Assembly: GCF_020889625.1 (NCBI RefSeq) | Contig: NZ_CP086380.1 | Location: 453,001 to 517,000, forward strand | Direction of reading: 5' to 3' | Source of the DNA: Deinococcus radiophilus | Lineage (GTDB): Bacteria; Deinococcota; Deinococci; Deinococcales; Deinococcaceae | DNA: 64,000 bases | Part shown: positions 55,401-64,000 of the stretch, piece by piece | How positions within the stretch are numbered: position 1 is the stretch's first letter | Layout: the number at the start of each line of letters is the position of its first letter | Notes under the pieces: model-generated | Seen by the model: only the letters and a program-made list of their open reading frames with translations | What the model was told of the DNA's origin: nothing | The model's database searches: none | Program-made: the position numbers and the translations under genes

Positions 55401-55711
55401 GAGAGCGGACGATGGCGGGCCTGGCCTTTCTCTTTGCCCTGAACCATGCCGGGGGTGAGGGCACGGCAGGCGGCCTACCCCTGGCCGTGCTGGACGAGGT
55501 GGACGCTCCGCTGGACGAAGCGAACATCCGGCGCTTTACCGCTTTCCTCACCCGCTTTGCGGCTCAGGGGACTCAGTTCATCCTGATTACCCACCAGAAG
55601 GCGACCATGGAAGTGGCCGATACCCTTTGGGGCGTGACCACCGACGGGGCCGGGGCCAGCCGGGTGCTGAGCATCAAGCAGGCCAGTGAAGGGCTGGCGC
55701 TGGTGCGCTGA
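52412..55711 (+). CDS. smc: Chromosome segregation protein SMC
   Basis: SMC is the ATPase of the bacterial condensin, holding and organising replicated chromosomes. The 1099-residue protein has Walker A in [18 protein letters not shown] near residue 30, a long coiled coil (~165-455), the hinge (~460-640; [32 protein letters not shown]), a second coiled coil (~645-900), and the head C-lobe with signature [19 protein letters not shown] and Walker [21 protein letters not shown]. It is ~80 residues shorter than typical SMCs. The signature reads LSAGER, not LSGGEK. No scpA/scpB is adjacent. The start ATG 52412 lacks a clear ribosome site. Confidence 0.96.
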   Translation: MIESLTLHGFKSFSQRTRIEFESGITAVIGPNGSGKSNVVEALRWVTHGARARELRAGRATELIFHGGGPGRAPLGLAEVQAELHWDAGTVSLSRRIYRDGTAEQELGGRDVRVRDVQAALRGTGLGPGGLAVIGQGEVSGVVQAEGGRLLGYLQEAAGLSASVAAREETATRLAEAERYLADLRLVQGERLAALERLRQAAEAARRWRELGARLALLEAAQEREKQLGLRRELAASRAEVEEQEARSQALGAQLVAAAAEAETAREALSTARAAAHAREDALAALNAAEQAHAQAARYGEHLSTEAQTLACERAALPDTAPTEPAPDLDALHRSVQLAREQAEHAEAQVRELERQLAQGREAERQRTQAQARAEADRAALAREQGRVTQALATLAPEQEKMAERLQAATAERERVETLLTEAQAQARAAQERRGQAQAERTRLQAGLAPLRRELERLEAALNAYARYGEGARNALRLDHPGIVGSVADVLTVPAELETAVTAALGRRLEQVVVGTADDARQIIQELKRQGGRATFLPLELLRERPRRDAALLSLPGVVGNLADLCPTDPPLVGRSLLADTLIVDTLDTANRLALAYRQRPRLVTLGGEVLEASGAITGGRLRDTGSSVLADQRRFQELAEEVDAAQAALDAVEAGLAQEMSATDPGAAAQAFAAAQAAERELAAQARELAARRAALEADAARLTRQAKELPDAAPILPGPARPDAATLDRQLVTVRGQAETARAAERTAAEALALGRELQALWKAYSQAEERRRELLGRQEANALARQDQASHIDAAAAEVQRRRAALGDFDPQEVSRADAERQRTADVYAGLIAAQNKARARLDELRLSIARREGALGPVPDSCSPPGTPREWAHEVGRLRAELEGLGPVNARAEADHLEGQAEWDAAQVQLDDAQAAASELSGHLQNLSQAEDAATRRALGTVAEAFGRYAAELLGGSGELQAESDEQGRVGGLTLAVQPGGKRTRSMTLLSAGERTMAGLAFLFALNHAGGEGTAGGLPLAVLDEVDAPLDEANIRRFTAFLTRFAAQGTQFILITHQKATMEVADTLWGVTTDGAGASRVLSIKQASEGLALVR

Positions 55712-55714
55712 GCT

Positions 55715-56282
55715 TCAGCGGGTCTGACTGTAGATCAGCGTGTCGCGCAGCTCGCGCCCATCTGCTGAGCGGGCGTCGTGGACGAGGTGCGCGTCCAACC
55801 TGTAGCCCAGCCGCTCAGGGATACGGCGCGAGCGTACGTTGCGGGGATCACAGCGGATTTCCAGTCGCCGAAAGCCCAACCCGCCCTCTGTCTGGGTTCG
55901 GAGGGCGGGTTGGGTTAGGGCCTGGGCCACTTCCAGGGCATACCCCTGTCCAGTGTGTGGGGTGGCGATCCAGTAACCGATTTCGCCCCTGGGTACACTC
56001 CAGTCCAGCGCGGAAAGCCGCTGCTGCCAATAAAGGTTTGCCCCGAGCGGTCCCAGGCGTGATAGCGCAGCTGCTCACCTGTAGTAAAGCGCTCCTCGGC
56101 TCCGGCCAGATTGGCCCGTACCTCGTCCAGGGTGGGACGTTCCTGCGCCCAGATCATCCACCGTCGCAGCTCAGCGCGGGAGGCCAGTTGCGCGGCCAGC
56201 GCAGCTTCCGCGTCAGCAGGGGAGGGCGCACAGAGCCGCAGCCGCTCCGTCTTGACAGGTGGGGTGGCTGCGGCGGATTCAC
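55715..56282 (-). pseudogene. RimJ/RimL-type acetyltransferase, frameshifted
   Basis: Two frames together make one GNAT protein. The first reads VKTERLRLCAPSPADAEAAL, then RRWMIWAQERPTLDEV and SGQTFIGSSGFPR. The second continues LDWSVPRGEIGYWIATPHTG, QGYALEVAQAL, FRRLEIRCDPRNVRS and DTLIYSQTR to the stop at 55715. The shift is near 56009 (CGCTGG where CGCCTGG is expected). The first frame also has no start codon after the TAG of the upstream gene; GTG 56282 is in another frame, implying a second missing base. The gene is probably dead. Confidence 0.7.
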
Positions 56283-56283
56283 C

Positions 56284-57072
56284 CTACTCCTCTTCCTCGT
56301 AGCGGTAGCGCTCAATGTGCAGGCAGCGCCCGCCCGAAATCTCCAGGGCCACGGCGTTGAGCATGGCCGGGCCTTCGCCCATCTGGAAGCGGTGTCGCCG
56401 CTCGGTGAGGAAAGCCAGCAGCGGTTCTTCCGGCCGCGCACCGATGACGCTGTTCAGTGGACCGGTAAAGCCAGCGTCGGTCTGAAAGCCGGTGCCGCCC
56501 GGCAGGATGCGGGTATCTGCAGTGGCAACGTGGGTGTGGGTGCCGATCACGGCGGCCACCCGTCCGTCCAGATGCCAGCCCATCGCGGCCTTCTCGGAGG
56601 TCGTTTCAGCGTGAAAATCCACGAAGACGCTGCCCAGATCATCCCGCCGCAGCAGTTCATCTATGGCCCGAAAAGGATTGGCACTCTCGCCCATAAAAAC
56701 CCGGCCCAGCAGATTGACCACGGTCAGGCGTTCGGTCATGCCATCGCCCGCGTCTACCTCGAAGGTGCGCCAGCCCATACCGGGCGTTTCTGGGTCCGAG
56801 TAGTTCAGTGGACGGACAATCGGAAATTTGTCCGGCTGGCCGAGCAATAAGTGAATGTCTTTGTGGTCCCAGGCGTGGTTGCCCAGTGTCAGACAATTCG
56901 CCCCAGCTTCCAGCAGCCGGGTGGCAGCGTCATAGTGCACCCCGAAGCCGCCCGCCGAGTTCTCGGCATTGACGATCACAAAGTCATGGTTCGGCGCGAT
57001 CAGCGGCAGGTGATCATTGACCACACGCCGCCCCGGCTGCCCGTATACGTCTCCAACAAACAACACCTTCAT
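56284..57072 (-). CDS. YmdB-family metallophosphoesterase
   Basis: YmdB enzymes hydrolyse 2',3'-cyclic nucleotides and affect RNA turnover and signalling in B. subtilis. The 262-residue protein has the metal-binding motifs [18 protein letters not shown] (Asp), [11 protein letters not shown] (Glu, Asn), [11 protein letters not shown] (Asn, His) and [20 protein letters not shown] plus [14 protein letters not shown] (His). It appears very close to the D. radiodurans homologue, whose structure is known. It lies just upstream of the decayed GNAT on the same strand. Confidence 0.92.
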   Translation of the reverse strand: MKVLFVGDVYGQPGRRVVNDHLPLIAPNHDFVIVNAENSAGGFGVHYDAATRLLEAGANCLTLGNHAWDHKDIHLLLGQPDKFPIVRPLNYSDPETPGMGWRTFEVDAGDGMTERLTVVNLLGRVFMGESANPFRAIDELLRRDDLGSVFVDFHAETTSEKAAMGWHLDGRVAAVIGTHTHVATADTRILPGGTGFQTDAGFTGPLNSVIGARPEEPLLAFLTERRHRFQMGEGPAMLNAVALEISGGRCLHIERYRYEEEE

Positions 57073-57110
57073 CTGGTCTGCAGCTTATCCCACTGCAGCC
57101 AGGCAGGCTC

Positions 57111-57159
57111 TACCAGCCCAGGGTAGACGGTTAAGTGGTGCGTCTTACCAGCCCAGGGT
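57111..57159. repeat. 14-bp direct repeat at the DUF427 stop codon
   Basis: TACCAGCCCAGGGT occurs at 57111-57124 and again at 57146-57159. The second copy contains the last codons and stop of the DUF427 gene (T-L-G-W-stop on the minus strand), and the first repeats them beyond the stop. It looks like a small local duplication. Confidence 0.6.
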
Positions 57160-57648
57160 GCCGGGCGGGCCCTTAAAGGGCCCTGTGAGGTCGCGGGTGA
57201 TCCAGCCACCGTAAAAGCCACCGTCCTGCGGAGTCACCACTTCGCCGTCCACCCGGCACTCGTCTACCCGCCGGGCATACACCGCGATATGACCGGCTAG
57301 CCCACGGAACTCGGGCGTAGGCGACTCATAGCTCCAAGCGGCGCTTTCTTCGACCCGTCCTCCGGCGCTGAGGGTCCAGTAGCTCGCCTGACCCTTGAAT
57401 TCGCACATGCTCTGGCCGGCAGCAGGAATGAGCACACCGGGCAGAAAGTCACCCGGCGGCAGGTAATAGGTGGGGGGGTGCGAGGTTTCGACGACCCGGT
57501 AGCCAGCAGTGGTATCGGCGATTTTAACGCCTCCCAGCCAGATTTCCAGGCGCTTGGGGGTGGGTTCCAGGAGGGGGTGCCTGGGGTAACTCCAGACGCT
57601 TTCCTGTTCGGGACCAGCCGGGTCCGGACGAGGTTTGCGTAAAAACAT
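57145..57648 (-). CDS. DUF427 domain protein, 167 aa
   Basis: The protein contains one or two DUF427 folds: WSYPRHPLLEPTPKRLEIWL, ADTTAGYRVVETSHPPTYYL, GQSMCEFKGQASYWTL and AAWSYESPTPEFRGLAGHIA. These motifs are typical of this small beta-tent family of unknown function. ATG 57648 is chosen because it precedes the conserved region; an upstream frame adds unconserved residues. It is downstream of clpS-clpA on the same strand, about 80 nt from the clpA stop. Confidence 0.85.
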   Translation of the reverse strand: MFLRKPRPDPAGPEQESVWSYPRHPLLEPTPKRLEIWLGGVKIADTTAGYRVVETSHPPTYYLPPGDFLPGVLIPAAGQSMCEFKGQASYWTLSAGGRVEESAAWSYESPTPEFRGLAGHIAVYARRVDECRVDGEVVTPQDGGFYGGWITRDLTGPFKGPPGTLGW

Positions 57649-57728
57649 GACCCCAGGGTGACATAAGCGTGCCGTTCTGGCTAGAGCTGATGCTTTCCCC
57701 GGCCCCAAGCCCAGGCTCGGCTCCACCG

Positions 57729-59950
<2,222 letters not shown>

Positions 59951-59954
<4 letters not shown>

Positions 59955-60268
59955 GCGTTCCCTTCCGGTTCGGCCAGCAGCCGCAGCGGATAGCCCGCTG
60001 CCCGTGCCTCGCCCGTCACTTGCGTCACCTTGCTCTCGGCGATGTCGCGAGTATAGATCCCGGCCACCCCTTGGCCCTTGTGATGTACGGCCAGCATGAT
60101 GACCTGGGCCTCGGCTTCGGATCGGCGGAAATGGCCGACCAGCACGTCTACCACAAAATCCATCGGGGTGTAGTCGTCGTTCAGCAGCAGCACCCGCCAC
60201 AGCCGGGGTTTCTGGGTCTGGGTGCGCTCCAGGGTCTGGGTCTTGGCGCTTGAATCCGGACGGGTCAT
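59951..60268 (-). CDS. clpS: ATP-dependent Clp protease adaptor ClpS
   Basis: ClpS binds N-degron substrates and the ClpA N-domain. The 105-residue protein has an extended N-terminal tail (MTRPDSSAKTQTLERTQTQK), then the core: WRVLLLNDDYTPMDFVVDVL with the NDD substrate-binding residues, and IMLAVHHKGQGVAGIYTRDI with the hydrophobic-pocket and ClpA-contact residues. TAGACT (60276-60281) lies 7 nt before the ATG, indicating a leaderless clpS-clpA transcript. Confidence 0.95.
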
Positions 60269-60355
60269 GGGCCTGAGTCTAGAGGGTCTGCCCAAGCAGG
60301 AACGCCGGGGAAGTTACGGATTGGGAGGCCGCAAGAGAGTCGTGCGCCTGTCCGG

Positions 60356-61387
60356 TCAGTAGTTCTCCCGCAGCCAGCGCTCCCAGTTGCCCCACAGGAA
60401 ACCAGCGCGGTGCTCAGCGGGCAAGAGTTCGGCCAGGCGGTGCAGGTCGGGATAACGGTCTATCTCGGCGGGCAACTGCTCGGTGCCGAAGCCGCCGTCA
60501 AAGTCCGACCCCAGCGCCACCCGCTCCCAGCCGATCAGTCCTGCGATGTATTGGATATGTTCAGCCAGGGCTACCAGCGGCAGGCGCCCTCGCTCACCCA
60601 GCTGCCAGCCTTCCTGAATGAAATAGTTGGCAAGAACCACGCCTACCACACCGCCGCGCTTTCCGATGGCCTGAATCATCTCGTCAGACAGCAGCCGGTT
60701 GCGGGCCACGAAGCGCCGGGCATTGGCGTGGGTGGCCATCAGGCGGGTGCCGTAGGGAAGGGCCTCCCAGAAAGCGGCGTCGTCCAGGTGCGAGGCGTCT
60801 AGCGTGACATCCAGGTCACTCATGGCCTGCATCAGCTCGTGTCCAGCATCCGTGAGGCCGCCCGGTTCTCCCGTGCCGCCAGCGTAGCGGGTGCCGCGCC
60901 AGGCCAGCCCGATCATCCGCACGCCCTGATCCACCCAGAACGGCAGGTCATCGGCATCACGCACCGGGTCGGCCCCTTCCATCAGCAGGGCCACGCCGAT
61001 GGGCAACTCCCCGCCCGCTTCGCAGGCATCCAGATGAGTGGTCATGTCGGTGCGGTCCCGGAGCAGCCGAATCAGGCCCTCGTCCTCCCAGCGCCGGTAC
61101 AGATCCAGGCTGAGCAGGGCGTCCCCGCGGGCACTTTCAGCGTCGGTATACCCATCCGGAAAAAGTGGCCACTGGCCTCCCTTGCGGGCGAACAGGGTGC
61201 CGAAGCAGACGCCTACCCCAGCAGCTTGCAGCTCTGCGAAGGTCAGACTGGGGGTCTGCGGCGGGTGGCCTGGCACGCCACTCAGGAGCGGGATGCGGCG
61301 CAGCTCCTCCAGCGACATCCGCGGATCGCGGCCTTCCAGCGCGTTGTGGGCCAGGTCCAGGTGACCGTCAATCAGTTTGTGGGCCAT
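60356..61387 (-). CDS. Membrane-dipeptidase family (M19) peptidase
   Basis: This 343-residue zinc dipeptidase homologue cleaves dipeptides. The metal ligands fit the family: IDGHLDLAHNALEG (HxD near residue 9), the bridging Glu in VALLMEGADPV near residue 140, DASHLDDAAFWEAL (His), ATHANARRFVARNR (His), and the Asp in VALGSDFDGGFGT. There is no signal peptide, so it is probably cytoplasmic. A GNAT gene lies 8 nt upstream on the same strand, so the two are likely co-transcribed. Confidence 0.92.
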   Translation of the reverse strand: MAHKLIDGHLDLAHNALEGRDPRMSLEELRRIPLLSGVPGHPPQTPSLTFAELQAAGVGVCFGTLFARKGGQWPLFPDGYTDAESARGDALLSLDLYRRWEDEGLIRLLRDRTDMTTHLDACEAGGELPIGVALLMEGADPVRDADDLPFWVDQGVRMIGLAWRGTRYAGGTGEPGGLTDAGHELMQAMSDLDVTLDASHLDDAAFWEALPYGTRLMATHANARRFVARNRLLSDEMIQAIGKRGGVVGVVLANYFIQEGWQLGERGRLPLVALAEHIQYIAGLIGWERVALGSDFDGGFGTEQLPAEIDRYPDLHRLAELLPAEHRAGFLWGNWERWLRENY

Positions 61388-61395
61388 GCCCCAGC

Positions 61396-61923
61396 CTACG
61401 CCTGCTTACCGCTGGGTGTACTCAGGTCCAGCCACATGGCGTGTGCCTGTAGCAACTGGCCGCCCACGCACATGGCGTTCGGCTCGGTGCCCCAGACCTG
61501 AAAGCCCAGCGATTCGTACAGCCGCCGCGCACCCTCCTGCGTCTCCATCACATCCAGGTGCAGACTCAGCACGCCGGGCAGCTCGCGGGCGTAGGCCACC
61601 GCTGTTCTCAGCAGCGCACCTCCTACCCCCTGACCCTGAGCGCGTTCCAGCACACCCATGCCGTAGATGTGGGCGCGGTGACACGAGCGGGGACTGTCCT
61701 CGCGGACCAGCGTGACCAGCCCGACCAGCTCGGGGCCGTCCCAGGCACCGAAAGTTATGTTGTTCGGATTCGGTTTCAGCCGGTCGGCCACGGCGCTGAG
61801 GGGACGGGTAGCAAACTCCTCGGCGTCGGTCAGGAAAGCGCTGGGGGCCTCGCGGAGCATCTGAAGCCGCGCGGCGTGATAGGCATCGGTATCGGCAGGG
61901 GCCAGTGGACGGATGGTCGGCAT
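61396..61923 (-). CDS. GNAT-family N-acetyltransferase
   Basis: This 175-residue acetyltransferase has IRPLAPADTDAYHAARLQML, NITFGAWDGPELVGLVTL, motif A YGMGVLERAQGQGVGGALLR with the acetyl-CoA loop QGQGVGG near residue 98, and DVMETQEGARRLYESLGFQ. The substrate is unknown. TAACAT (61929-61934) lies 5 nt before the ATG. It is followed 8 nt later by the M19 dipeptidase gene, a possible two-step peptide or amino-acid modification unit. Confidence 0.9.
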   Translation of the reverse strand: MPTIRPLAPADTDAYHAARLQMLREAPSAFLTDAEEFATRPLSAVADRLKPNPNNITFGAWDGPELVGLVTLVREDSPRSCHRAHIYGMGVLERAQGQGVGGALLRTAVAYARELPGVLSLHLDVMETQEGARRLYESLGFQVWGTEPNAMCVGGQLLQAHAMWLDLSTPSGKQA

Positions 61924-61986
61924 GGACCATGTTAGCGGGCCTGGGTCAGAGAGCAGCTAGGCCAAGTGGCTTACAGCGGTACGCCC

Positions 61987-62664
61987 TCAGTCTTCTGCAG
62001 GTGCCTTGTGGTCCTCTAGTTCGCCACTCTGCCGTACCGCTCCTAGCGCCAGCAGCGTTGCGACCACGTCACTCAGCCCGGCCAGTCCATACACCAGCTG
62101 ATCGGTGCGGGTCAGGTCGTCGCTGAATCCCACCACCGGCAGCACATTGGTCGCCAAGACCCCCAGGGCCAGCGCCGCCGAGACGTTGAGCCAGTCGGTC
62201 AGCTGGGCGCGGGCGGCGCTGCCTTCGTGTGGTCCTTTGTCGGCCCAGCGCACCATCCAGAAAAAGACCATGTACCCCGCAACGATGTTGGCGCCCGTGA
62301 TGGTCAGGATGGCGGTCAGGGCTACCGGATGGGCCTGTACCACGCCGCTGATGACGGCCACCAGGGTCAGCCCCCACATCACGGTCCGGAAGGCGGTGAG
62401 CAGAGGAAAACTCAGCCGCAGCGTCTGACGCACCCGGTCCAGATACTCGCCTCCGGCCACGCCGCGCCCCAGTGTCAGCCGCGCCAGCAGCAGCGCCCAC
62501 CAGACCGTCAGCACGCCGCTGAAAAAGTTGTGCCCGGCGTCCAGTCCTTGCAGCAAGGGATTCAGCCCATCCTTGCCGAGCACGTACCCCGTGACCCAGA
62601 AAAAGGCCAGCACTTGCAGCCCCAGGGCGACCAGTGCCGCCGTACGCCAGGTTTTGGGTGACAC
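61987..62664 (-). CDS. Hypothetical membrane protein, 225 aa
   Basis: Six or so hydrophobic helices are visible (AALVALGLQVLAFFWVTGYV, NFFSGVLTVWWALLLARLTL, GLTLVAVISGVVQ, ILTITGANIVAGYMVFFWMV, ALALGVLATNVLPVVGF, YGLAGLSDVVATLLALGAV). The family is not recognised. Translation starts at GTG 62664, 2 nt after the gatB stop, so it is probably co-transcribed and coupled with gatB. Confidence 0.75.
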   Translation of the reverse strand: MSPKTWRTAALVALGLQVLAFFWVTGYVLGKDGLNPLLQGLDAGHNFFSGVLTVWWALLLARLTLGRGVAGGEYLDRVRQTLRLSFPLLTAFRTVMWGLTLVAVISGVVQAHPVALTAILTITGANIVAGYMVFFWMVRWADKGPHEGSAARAQLTDWLNVSAALALGVLATNVLPVVGFSDDLTRTDQLVYGLAGLSDVVATLLALGAVRQSGELEDHKAPAED

Positions 62665-62666
62665 CC

Positions 62667-64000
62667 TCAGCCCTCTAGTCGCTGGGTCAGCAGTTCGCGG
62701 ACCTGGCCCGGATTGGCTTTGCCGCCGGTGGCCTTCATCACTGCGCCAAAGAGAGCGTTGATGGCTTTTTTATTGCCGCCCCGGACCTGCGCGGCGGTGC
62801 CTGGGTCAGCGGCAATCGCTGCGTCCACCGCCGCTTCCAGCTCGCCTGCACCTGCCTGGCCCAGCAATCCGCGTGTTTCGGCCAGCGCACGGGGAGCCTG
62901 GCCCAGCACCATGTCCGGCAGCAGGTCTTTGGCAGCGCGTCCGGTCAGGTCCCCGCTTTCGATCAGGGCGACCAGTTCGGCCAGGTGCTGCGGCTCCAGC
63001 GCTGAATCTTCCAGCGCCTGTTCGCCCAGCACGCCAGGCACTTCGGACAGCAGCCAGTTGCTCACCTTCTGGATGGGAGCCAGGCCGCCCTGCATGGCCG
63101 CGTCGAAAAAGCGGCTCAGGTTCACGTCCATGCTGATGGCGCGGGCGTCCGACTCGCGCAGGCCTGCGGCCAGGTAACGCTCTAGCTTTTGTGCAGGCAG
63201 CTCCGGCATCCGTGAGCGCACGTCCGCCACCCACGCGGAGGTGATGTGCAGCTCCGGCAGGTCCGGTTCGGCCATGTAGCGGTAATCGGCTTCGCCCTCC
63301 TTGGTCCGCATCAAGAAGGTCTTGCCGCCGCCCTCGTCCCAGCCGAGGGTGTCCTGGGTGATCGCTTCGCCTGCGGCCAGTCGGCGGGCCTGCCGCTGCC
63401 ACTCGTAGGTAATGGCCCGCTCCACGCTACGGAACGAGTTGAGGTTCTTGACCTCCACTTTGGTGCCCCACGGTTCACCGGGCTGGTGCAGGCTGATGTT
63501 CACGTCACAGCGCATCTGGCCGTCCTCTGGGCTGGCGTGGCTGACGCCCAGCGCCCGCGCGATGGCCTGCACCGTCTCCAAAAAGGCGCGGGCATGGGGA
63601 CCGCTCTTGATGTCCGGTTCCGTGACCATTTCAATCAGTGGCGTACCGGCGCGGTTCAGGTCCAGCTCGGAGTAGGGCGCGTAGGCGGGGTGCATCAGCT
63701 TGCCCGCGTCCTCTTCCAGATGCGCCCGCGTGATGCCCACCCGGCCACCCTCCACGTCCAGAAAACCGCCGTGCGCCACGGGCCTATCCCACTGCGACAG
63801 CTGAAAGTTCTTGGAGGAATCCGGGTAAAAGTAGTGCTTGCGGTGAAACTGCGTGACCCCTTCTACGGTGCAGTTCAGCCCCAGCCCGAAGCGCAGGGCC
63901 AGTTCCAGCGCCTCAGCGTTCAGCACCGGCAATGTGCCAGGCAGGCCCAAGCTGACGGGATCGGTGAAGGTATTGGGCTCAGCCCCGTGGTAGTCGGCGG
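62667..64000 (-). CDS. gatB: Asp/Glu-tRNA amidotransferase subunit B, 5' end outside the window
   Basis: GatB is the tRNA-binding kinase subunit of GatCAB, which converts misacylated Asp-tRNA-Asn and Glu-tRNA-Gln to the correct forms. The visible ~444 residues contain [97 protein letters not shown], and a C-terminal YqeY-like domain ([20 protein letters not shown]). The Cys pair that many bacterial GatB proteins have at VCPVCLG reads TDPVSLG here. Deinococcus needs this route to make Asn-tRNA, so the gene should be essential or nearly so. Confidence 0.95.
   Translation of the reverse strand, partial: ADYHGAEPNTFTDPVSLGLPGTLPVLNAEALELALRFGLGLNCTVEGVTQFHRKHYFYPDSSKNFQLSQWDRPVAHGGFLDVEGGRVGITRAHLEEDAGKLMHPAYAPYSELDLNRAGTPLIEMVTEPDIKSGPHARAFLETVQAIARALGVSHASPEDGQMRCDVNISLHQPGEPWGTKVEVKNLNSFRSVERAITYEWQRQARRLAAGEAITQDTLGWDEGGGKTFLMRTKEGEADYRYMAEPDLPELHITSAWVADVRSRMPELPAQKLERYLAAGLRESDARAISMDVNLSRFFDAAMQGGLAPIQKVSNWLLSEVPGVLGEQALEDSALEPQHLAELVALIESGDLTGRAAKDLLPDMVLGQAPRALAETRGLLGQAGAGELEAAVDAAIAADPGTAAQVRGGNKKAINALFGAVMKATGGKANPGQVRELLTQRLEG

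Overview
The window looks like a chromosomal segment of a Deinococcus species. Supporting signs are the GC-rich coding sequence, many start codons with a TANNNT box only 5-8 nt upstream (leaderless transcription, common in Deinococcus), and recognisable Deinococcus-type genes: a TrpRS with the LTGDRPTG N-terminus, a YmdB close to the D. radiodurans protein, futalosine hydrolase, and DUF4384/PEGA and PASTA envelope proteins. No rRNA, tRNA, CRISPR array or prophage was found. The content is mostly housekeeping, with two insertion sequences and several decayed genes.

Layout. 1-6.7 kb: acyl-CoA synthetase (cut by the left edge), dnaJ, trpS with a complete-looking tryptophan attenuator, ridA, tdh and small unknowns. 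6.7-11.3 kb: minus-strand cluster moxR, a DUF58-transglutaminase fusion and mqnB. 11.4-20 kb: SDR, acetyltransferases, a frameshifted ASCH gene, glgX, small membrane proteins, a HEPN-like protein and lysA. 20-22.5 kb: an unknown gene split in two by an IS. 22.5-29.8 kb: mfd, a hydroxyacid dehydrogenase, an acetyltransferase, a thioredoxin-like protein, and a LolD-type ATPase with an exported protein. 29.9-36.4 kb: secreted subtilase, Ser/Thr kinase, LCP protein and MFS exporter. 36.5-41.2 kb: map-azlC-azlD, a PASTA pseudokinase and a cysteine desulfurase. 41.7-42.9 kb: an IS4-type element with 19-bp inverted repeats and a 9-bp target duplication. 42.9-49.8 kb: envelope or exported proteins, rlmN, an FtsX-like permease, a 3D-domain protein, a long AT-rich intergenic region and DUF423. 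49.9-55.7 kb: smpB, a degenerate amidase, a GerMN protein and smc. 55.7-64 kb: a decayed acetyltransferase, ymdB, DUF427, clpS-clpA, an M19 dipeptidase, and gatB (cut by the right edge).

How the genes work together. clpS-clpA overlap by 4 nt and form the adaptor/unfoldase pair for ClpP. smpB (trans-translation), dnaJ and clpSA all serve protein quality control. moxR and the DUF58-transglutaminase protein are a known partnership, here condensed into two genes. azlC-azlD encode the two halves of a branched-chain amino acid exporter. The LCP protein, degenerate amidase, GerMN, PASTA pseudokinase, 3D-domain protein and kinase point to cell-wall and envelope functions. Mfd, SMC and RlmN are core information-processing genes.

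The strongest regulatory finding is the trpS leader. It has a short peptide ending Cys-Trp-Trp-Pro, and mutually exclusive pause, antiterminator and terminator hairpins. Other notable points are a 42-bp perfect palindrome over a start codon, an amidase fold that has lost its zinc ligands, an IS whose transposase start sits in the loop of a long inverted repeat, and three genes broken by apparent single-base losses plus one by an early stop codon.
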